Origin: Phycisphaerales bacterium
GTDB lineage: Bacteria > Planctomycetota > Phycisphaerae > Phycisphaerales > UBA1924
Direction of reading: 5' to 3'
Length of the DNA: 38,905 bases
NCBI GenBank assembly: GCA_016763115.1
Contig: JAESUL010000160.1
Location: 1 to 38,905 of the forward strand
The notes beneath the pieces are model-generated. The model saw only the letters and a program-made list of their open reading frames with translations. It ran no database searches and was not told where the DNA came from. Within the stretch, counting starts at the first letter, position 1. Every line of letters begins with the position of its first letter. Position numbers and translations under genes: made by a program. Of this stretch, positions 14,458 to 21,932 are shown piece after piece.

Positions 14458-14904
14458 ATGTTTGGATTTCTAGGCTCTCTGTTCGGATCTAAAGCAGCTG
14501 GTGAAAGGATCATTGACGGTGTAAGTAAGGCTGCTGACAAGCTGTTCTATACTTCAGAAGAGAAGGCCGAGGATTCGGCTAAAGCCCGATCAAAGGGCTA
14601 CCAGGTCTATATGAAGTGGCTTGAGTCTACGACCGGAAGCCGACTAGCGCGAAGGTTTATAGCCCTTATGGTTACTGGATTGTGGGTTGTTGAACATGTT
14701 TCTGCAATTGGCTTACAAATAGCATCGGTATTCTCGCTAACCCCTGCTAACCTCATCGAAGCCGGAAAAATACTATCAGACAGCGCCAACAACAATAACG
14801 CCCTAGTTGGGGTTGTCTTGTTATTCTATTTTGGTGGCCCCGCTGCGATGGAAGGCACCAAAGGGCTCGTAAATAAATGGGTTGGAAGTAAAACAATAAA
14901 GTGA
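14458..14904 (+). CDS. 3TM holin-like membrane protein
   Basis: A protein of 148 residues from ATG 14458, with GGAGGT at 14442-14447; a GTG at 14446 is embedded in that site and rejected. The N-terminus is amphipathic (MFGFLGSLFGSKAAGERII). The signature WLESTTGSRLARRF precedes a first membrane segment (about 69-85), and further hydrophobic segments lie near 87-103 and 115-132. This matches the GTA-type three-transmembrane holin family. It could be the main holin, an antiholin or a spanin substitute, because no Rz/Rz1 gene was found. Confidence 0.7.
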   Translation: MFGFLGSLFGSKAAGERIIDGVSKAADKLFYTSEEKAEDSAKARSKGYQVYMKWLESTTGSRLARRFIALMVTGLWVVEHVSAIGLQIASVFSLTPANLIEAGKILSDSANNNNALVGVVLLFYFGGPAAMEGTKGLVNKWVGSKTIK

Positions 14905-14944
14905 GTGGAATTTGTAAACCAAGCCAAACGAGGAACTACAGCTA

Positions 14945-15667
14945 ATGGCACTAACAGCGTCAACAGACTACAGCATAGATAGAGATCCTCTTATAAAGTC
15001 TTCTTTGCGTTTGATTGGTGTGGGATCTATCGATGAAGACCCCACACAGGCAGAAATAGACCAAGCCACCATATCTCTTAATATCATGTTAAAGGCTTGG
15101 CAAGCTGACGGTCTTCAATTATGGCAGATAAGAACAAAAAGTCTCACACCTGTTGAAAGTCAGTACCAGTATAGCCTCGGTATAAGCGCTCCGTCCGGAG
15201 ACGTTTTTGGTTCTCGTCCTATGCGTATTATAGACATCTATAGACGCATTACAGCGACTGTTATTGATGTCGTTCTTATTAAGATGAGTCGTGAAGAGTA
15301 TTGGAATTTATCGGATAAGAATATTGAAGGCACTCCCGTCAACTATTACCACGACTTGCAACTAACCAATACTGTGCTTAATATCTGGCCCGCACCAGAC
15401 GCCACGTTTGCTGCTGATTCAACTCTTGAGATCCTTTACCAAAAACCATTTGACGACGTGGACGTAGGTTCTACAGACTCCTTTGAGTTCCCTTCAGAGT
15501 GGTATGAAGCAATCAAGTACGGATTGGCTGCCAGGTTGGCACCTGAGTATGGGATACCCCGTCTTGAGAGAATCCTGTTGCACCAAGAAGCAACAGCTAT
15601 CAAGGACGCAGTTATGGACTGGGATCAAGAGGACTCTTCTATATATCTCTTCCCGGAAACTCGTTAA
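14945..15667 (+). CDS. Head-to-tail adaptor, P22 gp4-like tail accessory factor
   Basis: A protein of 240 residues with a GAGGA site upstream. The order of features fits podoviral adaptor rings such as P22 gp4: a helical start (IDRDPLIKSSLRLIGVGSID), LNIMLKAWQADGLQLWQIR, a strand-rich middle ending in LNIWPAPDA, and a terminal helix SEWYEAIKYGLAARLAPEYG. Such rings bind beneath the portal and receive the tail hub. It is immediately followed by the gp10-like gene, the same order as in P22-type tails. Confidence 0.8.
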   Translation: MALTASTDYSIDRDPLIKSSLRLIGVGSIDEDPTQAEIDQATISLNIMLKAWQADGLQLWQIRTKSLTPVESQYQYSLGISAPSGDVFGSRPMRIIDIYRRITATVIDVVLIKMSREEYWNLSDKNIEGTPVNYYHDLQLTNTVLNIWPAPDATFAADSTLEILYQKPFDDVDVGSTDSFEFPSEWYEAIKYGLAARLAPEYGIPRLERILLHQEATAIKDAVMDWDQEDSSIYLFPETR

Positions 15668-17233
15668 GTGACTACTGCCACTATATCAGTTATCGTTGAC
15701 CTTATTATCAAGGCTTTTAGTGGTGCTGGTATTACCGAATATGCGTCTGGGATAACGAATGGTATAGTGCAGAAGCTGGGGGGACGGGTACAAGTCACTC
15801 AGCGTCCCTCGATAGATTTGTTTGTAAACGCCTCTGAGACTGTTGGGACGGACTCACGTGGTCGGGGTGTCTACTACTGGGAAGAGAACTCCACCCTATA
15901 TCTTATAGACAACGACACGGTTTATCGTAACGACTACGGGACAACTGTTGGAACAATATCTGCTGGTACAGAGCGTGTGTCGTTCTTTGAGTCCCTAAAC
16001 TCCACTGGTAATCCTGTGCTGATGGTAGCAGATGCCGAGAACAACAACGCTTTTAGCATCACCACAGGCCACGCACTAGCCGCCCACACCCCCACAAACT
16101 TCCCCACCACTATCGTACACGGTGGTGCTATACTCAACGGTACTTGGTACTTGATGGATGAGAGTGGAATTATATACAATAGTGCTGTTGATAACGTCGA
16201 TAGCTTCCCCGCCACTGCGTTCATCTCCGCTGAAAGAAACGAAGATAGTGGTGTTTACCTGGGGCGACACAGGGAGGGAATAGTAGCGCTTGGTACACGG
16301 ACTGTCGAGTTCTTCTACGACAACGCTAACAATGTCGGGTCTCCGCTAAACAGACGTCCAGAGATCTTCCACAACTTGGGGTGCGGGGATGGGCTATCTG
16401 TGTGGGAAAACGGAGACATCATATACTTTGTGGGTTCTGATCCTAGTGGTACTCTTGGTGTATATAAACTCGAAAACTACTCCTTAGAAAAGGTGTCGTC
16501 AGATACGCTTGATTCTTATGTAAACCATAACGTAACTCAAGAGTCCTTCCGTGTTGTTGGTTCGGGCTTTAACGGTCAAGGTCATTTATTCTATATACTC
16601 ACGCTATATAGTTTAACGACAGATGCAACACCGATAATCTCTCCTGCGAAGACCATCGTATTCGATACTCTAACAACGCTGTGGGGTATGTGGAGTACGA
16701 GCCTTAACGGAAATACTATGTTTCCCCTTATGGCTTGGACTAAACGGACAGGTGGTTTTAACGCAAACATGAGTAGCCGTATTGGTGAGGGTATCCTAGC
16801 TAACGGGGATATCATCACGCTTGGTGATAACATGGTTCCTCTAGACACTGTTCTAGGTTTCACAGGGTATTTTGTTGATACATATATGGAGGTGGGTTAC
16901 TTCAGTTTGACATCACCAGACCAATCTACCAACATCGACTTTGGAATCCGTACAGGGAACTGGAACGGTGGAACGAACAAACTGAAGTTTCAACACAGCG
17001 TTAAGGCAACTATAGATGAAACACCAACATCACAAACTATGGTGTTGAAGTGGTCTACCGGGACAGAACAGGACGGTACGTTTACAACAGGCCGTACCTT
17101 AGATACGAGTAAAAGGGATATAGCGAGGCGTGGCGGTAAGTTTACTAAGCGAAACTTTGACTTGTCTTACTCTGGTGATGAACAATTATATGTCGATGAT
17201 ATCGAGATTGACGTAACAGTTGGGGATTACTAG
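15668..17233 (+). CDS. Packaged-DNA stabilisation / tail hub protein (P22 gp10-like)
   Basis: A protein of 521 residues from GTG 15668, one base after the previous stop. Repeated short beta strands with Asp/Asn turns (RGVYYWEENSTLYLIDNDTV, and GDIIYFVGSDPSG near residue 250) suggest a beta-propeller, as expected for P22 gp10-type hub proteins. These plug the head and connect adaptor to spikes. Position after the gp4-like gene supports this. The C-terminal part, from about residue 420, is beta-rich and may hold the fibre-binding face. Confidence 0.75.
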   Translation: MTTATISVIVDLIIKAFSGAGITEYASGITNGIVQKLGGRVQVTQRPSIDLFVNASETVGTDSRGRGVYYWEENSTLYLIDNDTVYRNDYGTTVGTISAGTERVSFFESLNSTGNPVLMVADAENNNAFSITTGHALAAHTPTNFPTTIVHGGAILNGTWYLMDESGIIYNSAVDNVDSFPATAFISAERNEDSGVYLGRHREGIVALGTRTVEFFYDNANNVGSPLNRRPEIFHNLGCGDGLSVWENGDIIYFVGSDPSGTLGVYKLENYSLEKVSSDTLDSYVNHNVTQESFRVVGSGFNGQGHLFYILTLYSLTTDATPIISPAKTIVFDTLTTLWGMWSTSLNGNTMFPLMAWTKRTGGFNANMSSRIGEGILANGDIITLGDNMVPLDTVLGFTGYFVDTYMEVGYFSLTSPDQSTNIDFGIRTGNWNGGTNKLKFQHSVKATIDETPTSQTMVLKWSTGTEQDGTFTTGRTLDTSKRDIARRGGKFTKRNFDLSYSGDEQLYVDDIEIDVTVGDY

Positions 17234-17601
17234 TGGCTATTCAACTCAGCTCCCCACCATCCATCATAAAGGATTTTAACAATCCAGCGTGGACTACGTG
17301 GTTTCATAACCTCCACGAGACGCTTACTCTAAACAAACACCTGTCCTTTATCACGACGGCCACTAGCATTACGGCGGATAAAGAGTCCATTATAATTGCT
17401 ACAGCTCTTGTAACTATAACCCTACCGACAGCAAGCGACAGTGAGGGCTTATCTTATTACATTAAGCGCGTAGTGGCTACGGCTGGCAACGTGGTTGTGT
17501 CATCTTCAGATAATATTGATGGGGCGGCTACGGTAAATATCGCTACAAACTATGACTCTATCAGGGTGTTTTGTGACGGAACTACTTGGCACACAATCTA
17601 A
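17233..17601 (+). CDS. Small tail/fibre-associated protein (122 aa)
   Basis: A protein of 122 residues from GTG 17233, which overlaps the previous TAG. A helical N-terminus (DFNNPAWTTWFHNLHETL) precedes a beta module with YYIKRVVATAGNVVVSSSD and a terminal DSIRVFCDGTTWHTI. This beta module recurs in phage fibre and spike shafts. It is probably a connector between the hub and the long fibre encoded next. No enzyme motif is seen. Confidence 0.55.
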   Translation: MAIQLSSPPSIIKDFNNPAWTTWFHNLHETLTLNKHLSFITTATSITADKESIIIATALVTITLPTASDSEGLSYYIKRVVATAGNVVVSSSDNIDGAATVNIATNYDSIRVFCDGTTWHTI

Positions 17602-17620
17602 TAACTAGTAGGATTTAACC

Positions 17621-19138
17621 ATGGCATTAACTACACGAGCAGGGTCGGGCGCACTTATAACCCAAGCAGAGGGTGACGCAAACTGGAACACACTTAATGG
17701 TGTTGTAGAATCTGTCACAGGGACTACACACACTATCGACCATACCGATGAGAACAAGACCATCGAGTATAACAATGCTTCACCTATTGCAGTTACATTG
17801 ACAGCCGTTGCAACGATAAACTCTAGTAATGACTCTCAAATAAGTAACCTATCCACCACTCTTAAGAATATTGGTGCAGGGCTTGTTACGGCTACTTGTA
17901 GTGGTGCTGATACTATGGAAGACGGCACTACCTCTTTTACCATCCCCCAGTATCAGTGGTTTACTATACAAACCAATAGTGCGGGTAATGGGTGGATCGT
18001 CTTATCGTTTAGTAACCTAAACAACCCCGCTTTCACAGGCGTCCCTACAGCCCCTACAGCGGCGGCAGATACAAACACAACGCAGATAGCGACTACGGCC
18101 TTCGTCACAACAGAGGATAATCTAAAGGCTGATATTGCGAGTCCAACATTAACAGGTGTCCCGGCTGCCCCTACGGCAGCACCAGCAACAAACACAACCC
18201 AAATATCCACGACTGCGTTTGTCGAGGCAGCGGTCAATGCCCACAACCATATAGGCGGCGATGGCGCAGCTATAGCGCAAGGTGCTATGGCAGCAGCGGC
18301 TATTGGGCAAGCTGAGTTGAAAACGAGTACGGGGATTGTGTCTAAACAGGGAATCGCATTAAACATAGCCTTACCAGGCGGAGAATATGGGTTCTATCCT
18401 CGGACCAGAAGTGGCAATGCCTTCGCATCCGGTGAGGTGCTAGCTCAAATTGCCGGTGGCGACGGCACTATTCCATCTACCTCTTTTATCTGCAACATAT
18501 TCCTCGGCAATGAGGCTGCTGCACAAACCGGCTTTGCCCAACAACGCTACCTCACAGCATCACCTCCCTATGACCTTGGTGATGGAGAAATACCGCTATT
18601 CGTTTTTGCTCTAATTGATAATACCACTGGTGATGTGGTCGCCACATACTCAGCGCCAGAAGCTCCGTGGCACTACAACGGCCCCACCGATATTAGAGCA
18701 GACTTCTATGACTCGCAGGGGATTGGGTTTAAGCGTGTTAAAGATGAAAAGGAAGTTAATAAACTGCTCGGATTATCTGGTAACGTAGGGTTGACAAAAT
18801 CAGGGGCTAAGGGTGACATTGGGTTGACCAGGGCTTACGCGGAAGCATATCAAGGAGCGCCACTTGTTCCGGTGGAAATCACGCAGGGCATTAAACAGGC
18901 CGATATGCCGCTTATTGCCAGACCTATGGAACCGGGCGTTGGACAATCTGTTGTGATGCTTAATCCACTTAGCCCGATAACCTTGCAGCTCTATGAGGCA
19001 GGTGACTTTGATGGCGACTTTAACTTCTCTAGTTTACTTCATAGTGGAAACTTATCATTAAGCAATATCCCCATGGGCTTATCTGGGCCTCCTGGTGTTG
19101 ATGTTGTAGACTTTTCTTGGAGAAACACCCCTCGGTAA
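17621..19138 (+). CDS. Tail fibre protein
   Basis: A protein of 505 residues. The N-terminal attachment-like peptide (MALTTRAGSGALITQAEGDA) resembles that of the protein at 13029. Residues about 40-130 are a beta module. Two tandem fibre repeats (about 135-166 and 174-205) share the pattern GVPxAPTAAxxTNTTQIxTTAFV, common in tail fibres. A His-rich start of the shaft (NAHNHIGGDGAAIAQ) follows. The C-terminal 270 residues are distinct and probably hold the receptor-binding domain. No chaperone gene is adjacent. This is the best candidate for host recognition. Confidence 0.8.
   Translation: MALTTRAGSGALITQAEGDANWNTLNGVVESVTGTTHTIDHTDENKTIEYNNASPIAVTLTAVATINSSNDSQISNLSTTLKNIGAGLVTATCSGADTMEDGTTSFTIPQYQWFTIQTNSAGNGWIVLSFSNLNNPAFTGVPTAPTAAADTNTTQIATTAFVTTEDNLKADIASPTLTGVPAAPTAAPATNTTQISTTAFVEAAVNAHNHIGGDGAAIAQGAMAAAAIGQAELKTSTGIVSKQGIALNIALPGGEYGFYPRTRSGNAFASGEVLAQIAGGDGTIPSTSFICNIFLGNEAAAQTGFAQQRYLTASPPYDLGDGEIPLFVFALIDNTTGDVVATYSAPEAPWHYNGPTDIRADFYDSQGIGFKRVKDEKEVNKLLGLSGNVGLTKSGAKGDIGLTRAYAEAYQGAPLVPVEITQGIKQADMPLIARPMEPGVGQSVVMLNPLSPITLQLYEAGDFDGDFNFSSLLHSGNLSLSNIPMGLSGPPGVDVVDFSWRNTPR
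18023..18235 (+). repeat. Tandem repeat within the tail fibre gene
   Basis: Two similar units begin at 18023 and 18140, each encoding a 32-residue fibre repeat (SPTLTGVPAAPTAAPATNTT type), spaced 39 codons apart. The DNA copies differ mostly by substitutions, so the duplication is not recent. Repeat number in such shafts often varies between related phages. Confidence 0.65.
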
Positions 19139-19596
19139 TGAGTATGATAGATCGTACTTTTGATATGGAGTTGGTCAGGGAGATCATCACCCACCCTAAA
19201 ATATACGATCACGTTTCCGATGACTTCTCCCCTGCACCAGAAGACTTTATACCTATAGATCCCGACTCGGTATACTATTTAACGCCAATTCATAACGGGA
19301 CTGTAATGGGTGTGTTCTTTGTTCATTCACATAACGGTATCTGCTATGAGGTACACACCTGCATCTTACCAGAATACCACGGCGCTCTGGCACTTAAGGC
19401 AGCTAAAGACCTTATTAAATGGGTGTTTGAAGAGACACCTTGTATGAAACTTATAACCAACGTCCCTAGTTTTAACCCATTAGCGTACAGATTCGCATTA
19501 AAAGCGGGGATGGTCAAAGAAGGTGTCAACACCAAGAGCTTTCAAAAGAACGGTGTGATATACGATCAAACAGTACTTGGAATTGTAAAGGAGTAA
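19138..19596 (+). CDS. DUF2824/GNAT-like phage protein
   Basis: A protein of 152 residues from ATG 19138, which overlaps the fibre stop (TAATG). It resembles DUF2824 proteins, short GNAT-fold proteins encoded next to tail genes in P22-like phages. Visible features are ITHPKIYDHVSDDFSPAPED, a central CYEVHTCILPEYHG and the acetyltransferase-like NPLAYRFALKAGM near the end. It may acetylate a virion or host protein, or act as an assembly factor. The substrate is unknown and the acetyl-CoA loop is not a textbook match. Confidence 0.72.
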   Translation: MSMIDRTFDMELVREIITHPKIYDHVSDDFSPAPEDFIPIDPDSVYYLTPIHNGTVMGVFFVHSHNGICYEVHTCILPEYHGALALKAAKDLIKWVFEETPCMKLITNVPSFNPLAYRFALKAGMVKEGVNTKSFQKNGVIYDQTVLGIVKE

Positions 19597-19599
19597 TTT

Positions 19600-20433
19600 A
19601 TGCCAGTAGCAGCGATAGGGGCAGTTGCCAGTGTAGCGGGCGGAGCTATTGCGGGCAGTGGAGCAAGAGGAGCTGCAAGGTCACAAGCAAGGGCGGCTCG
19701 TTCTCAGATTGAAGAGGAACGTCGGCAGTTTAACGAGACTAAGCAAGACCTAGCTCCTTATCGCGAGGCTGGTCAGCGGGGTCTTGAGCAATATGATAAC
19801 CTTATAAACAGCCAATCGGATTACGAGGGATTAATTCAATCTAACGTTCAAGACCCGTTCCAGTTTGGGGCCGAGGAGTTTGAGCAGTATAAAGACCCCG
19901 GATACGAGTTCCGATTGGCCGAGGGTGCTCGCGCTGTGAATAACACCTTTGCTAATCTTGGTAAGCGCGTCAGCGGCGAGAGGTTCGCTGGTTTACAGAA
20001 CTACGCACAAAATGCAGCGTCACAGGAGTTCAGGGCAGCGCGTGGTCGAGCCGCTGCTGATTATGATAACCAAGGTAGTTTGGAACAACAGACATATAAT
20101 CGAGGTGTCTCAGACTATGATCGCCAATACACGGATGTTCTTAACCGCCAAGGTAACCTCGCTCAGCTTGGTGTAGAGGCGTCAGCACAGCAAATCCAAG
20201 CTCGTCAACAATCCACGTCCGGTATTAACCAAGCAATCGGGGCGCAAGGGGCAGCTCAGGCTGCTGGTAGGTTGGGCCAAACAGGCGCTGTTACCTCGGC
20301 TCTTGGAGATCTTGGTAACGCTTTTAGGGGTGGCGTTGGGGGTGGTTTCTCTTTACCAAACCTCTCACAACCGTCGTACTCCTCAACCGCCGGTAATTCG
20401 GTGTCACCCCTTATCCAGAATAGAGGATATTAA
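19600..20433 (+). CDS. DNA ejection protein (P22 gp7-like)
   Basis: A protein of 277 residues with an AAGGAGTAATTTATG start. The N-terminus is a Gly/Ala hydrophobic stretch (AAIGAVASVAGGAIAGSGAR). A long Ala/Gln/Arg-rich helical region follows, with LAPYREAGQRGLEQYDNLI, PGYEFRLAEG and SGERFAGLQNYAQNAA. This pattern is typical of P22 gp7-type DNA transfer proteins, which are packaged in the head and ejected to form a conduit across the envelope. It is the first of three ejection genes in a row. Confidence 0.85.
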   Translation: MPVAAIGAVASVAGGAIAGSGARGAARSQARAARSQIEEERRQFNETKQDLAPYREAGQRGLEQYDNLINSQSDYEGLIQSNVQDPFQFGAEEFEQYKDPGYEFRLAEGARAVNNTFANLGKRVSGERFAGLQNYAQNAASQEFRAARGRAAADYDNQGSLEQQTYNRGVSDYDRQYTDVLNRQGNLAQLGVEASAQQIQARQQSTSGINQAIGAQGAAQAAGRLGQTGAVTSALGDLGNAFRGGVGGGFSLPNLSQPSYSSTAGNSVSPLIQNRGY

Positions 20434-20435
20434 TA

Positions 20436-21932
20436 ATGAACGCATTAAACCAATTAATAGCGGCGTCTGGTGAGAGGTTCTACGAGAATGCTCGTAGGGG
20501 TTGGATAGAGCGTCCTGGAGAAGCAAGACAACGCCAACAAGAAGAACTTACCCTAAAGGGCTTGGGTCAGCAACAAGACCTTAGGGGGCTTCAGATTGAG
20601 GGTCAGCGTCTTGAGAATGCCAATGCGCCTGGTAGGGAACGTGACCTTGAACAATCACGTTCCCTTAGAGATCTTCAAATACAGCAGACGCAAGGACAAC
20701 TCGAGGATTATGGTGCAAACCGTGGTTTACGAGACGCTCAACGAAAGGCACTAGAGGATCAAGTAAGCCCAGAATATCGCACTCAAGACAGGGATCTAAA
20801 CAATAGAGAGATCGAGTCTGCGATTAGGAACGACAAAGTGGTTATGGCTAAACTGGAGGCAGAGACTGCCGAGATCAAGAGTAAACAGGCGTTGAAGGAA
20901 CAAGAAGTTAACGATGACAGGGCCATTGGTATAGTAGAGTCACTACTTAACCAACACAAAGGCAACCCAGCCGCATTACAAGAAGCGTTCGCCAATAGTA
21001 TTCAATCTATAACGGACTTGACAGGGCCGTCCGTTGATGAAATGGTTGAAAATTTGTTAAATGGGGATCCTAACGAACTCGCGGGTAGTCTTTCCAACCT
21101 AGTTGATGCGTTTCCTGTGTCGGTTAAACTACGACGAGAGATATATGTGGCGCAGCAGAAGGAAGCGGCTAAGGCAACCAGGCCCAGTAGCATGGTAACC
21201 AAAGACATCGACGGCGTACAGCACAGGCTAGACCCATCAGGTCAGCATTGGATACCTATGCTCACCGCCGATGGTGAACCAGCTACTACAGGCGCTCAAA
21301 AGCGGGCTGACATGGATGCGGGTCATGCTGAAAAAAGGGAAGATAGATACAATAACCAACTAGATTTAAGAGTTAAGGCAGAGAAGCGTAAAGGCGTCAA
21401 GCAAAGCATTACTGAAATAAACACATTAAGAGATGACGGTAAAGCTGTCATAGCGGCTGTCAAACCAATGTTCGAGGCTGCTGAAGAAGCACAGGTGCTT
21501 ATGGAGGGTGAGATGACACCACCTAAAGCCAAGATATTACAACGGGTGATAGCCTCTATCAACAAATCAGGCACCAAGGCACAGTCTGAGATAGAGTCTT
21601 GGCTACCTGGCCAGAGTGGTAACCTCCTAGAACGGCTTGAAGGTAAAATAGCAGGGTTCGTTGAGGGCACTTTCTCTGAAGCGGAAGTTAACGCGCTCCG
21701 AAGAGACGTTAAGCTGTTACAGGAAAACTATATTAACCCCGCATTAAAACGAAACCTAAGCCACATCGTAGTAAACGCCACAAGAAGGGGTGTTCCTTTG
21801 AATGAGGTTATACCCCAGTACATCTTGGATAAGATAGAACCAAAACACTACAGCGACGAAGACTTGGAGTTCACGGCAAAGCAACATGGAATGACTGTTG
21901 ATGAAGTCAAGACACGCCTGGAGGACAAGTAA
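20436..21932 (+). CDS. Ejection / internal virion protein (498 aa, gp20-like by position)
   Basis: A protein of 498 residues with GAGGATATTAATAATG upstream. It is extremely rich in Gln, Glu and Arg with long predicted coiled coil (RERDLEQSRSLRDLQIQQTQ, then helices to about residue 180). A second coiled region starts near residue 290, and a C-terminal helical domain follows. There is no enzymatic motif. By position between the gp7-like and the large protein it corresponds to the middle ejection protein of P22-type phages (gp20). Its TAATG overlap with the next gene suggests balanced expression. Confidence 0.7.
   Translation: MNALNQLIAASGERFYENARRGWIERPGEARQRQQEELTLKGLGQQQDLRGLQIEGQRLENANAPGRERDLEQSRSLRDLQIQQTQGQLEDYGANRGLRDAQRKALEDQVSPEYRTQDRDLNNREIESAIRNDKVVMAKLEAETAEIKSKQALKEQEVNDDRAIGIVESLLNQHKGNPAALQEAFANSIQSITDLTGPSVDEMVENLLNGDPNELAGSLSNLVDAFPVSVKLRREIYVAQQKEAAKATRPSSMVTKDIDGVQHRLDPSGQHWIPMLTADGEPATTGAQKRADMDAGHAEKREDRYNNQLDLRVKAEKRKGVKQSITEINTLRDDGKAVIAAVKPMFEAAEEAQVLMEGEMTPPKAKILQRVIASINKSGTKAQSEIESWLPGQSGNLLERLEGKIAGFVEGTFSEAEVNALRRDVKLLQENYINPALKRNLSHIVVNATRRGVPLNEVIPQYILDKIEPKHYSDEDLEFTAKQHGMTVDEVKTRLEDK

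Noticed and set aside
17953..18366. Minus-strand ORF rich in Ala and Val
   Set aside because: It is a shadow of the repeat region of the tail fibre gene, with no ribosome site.
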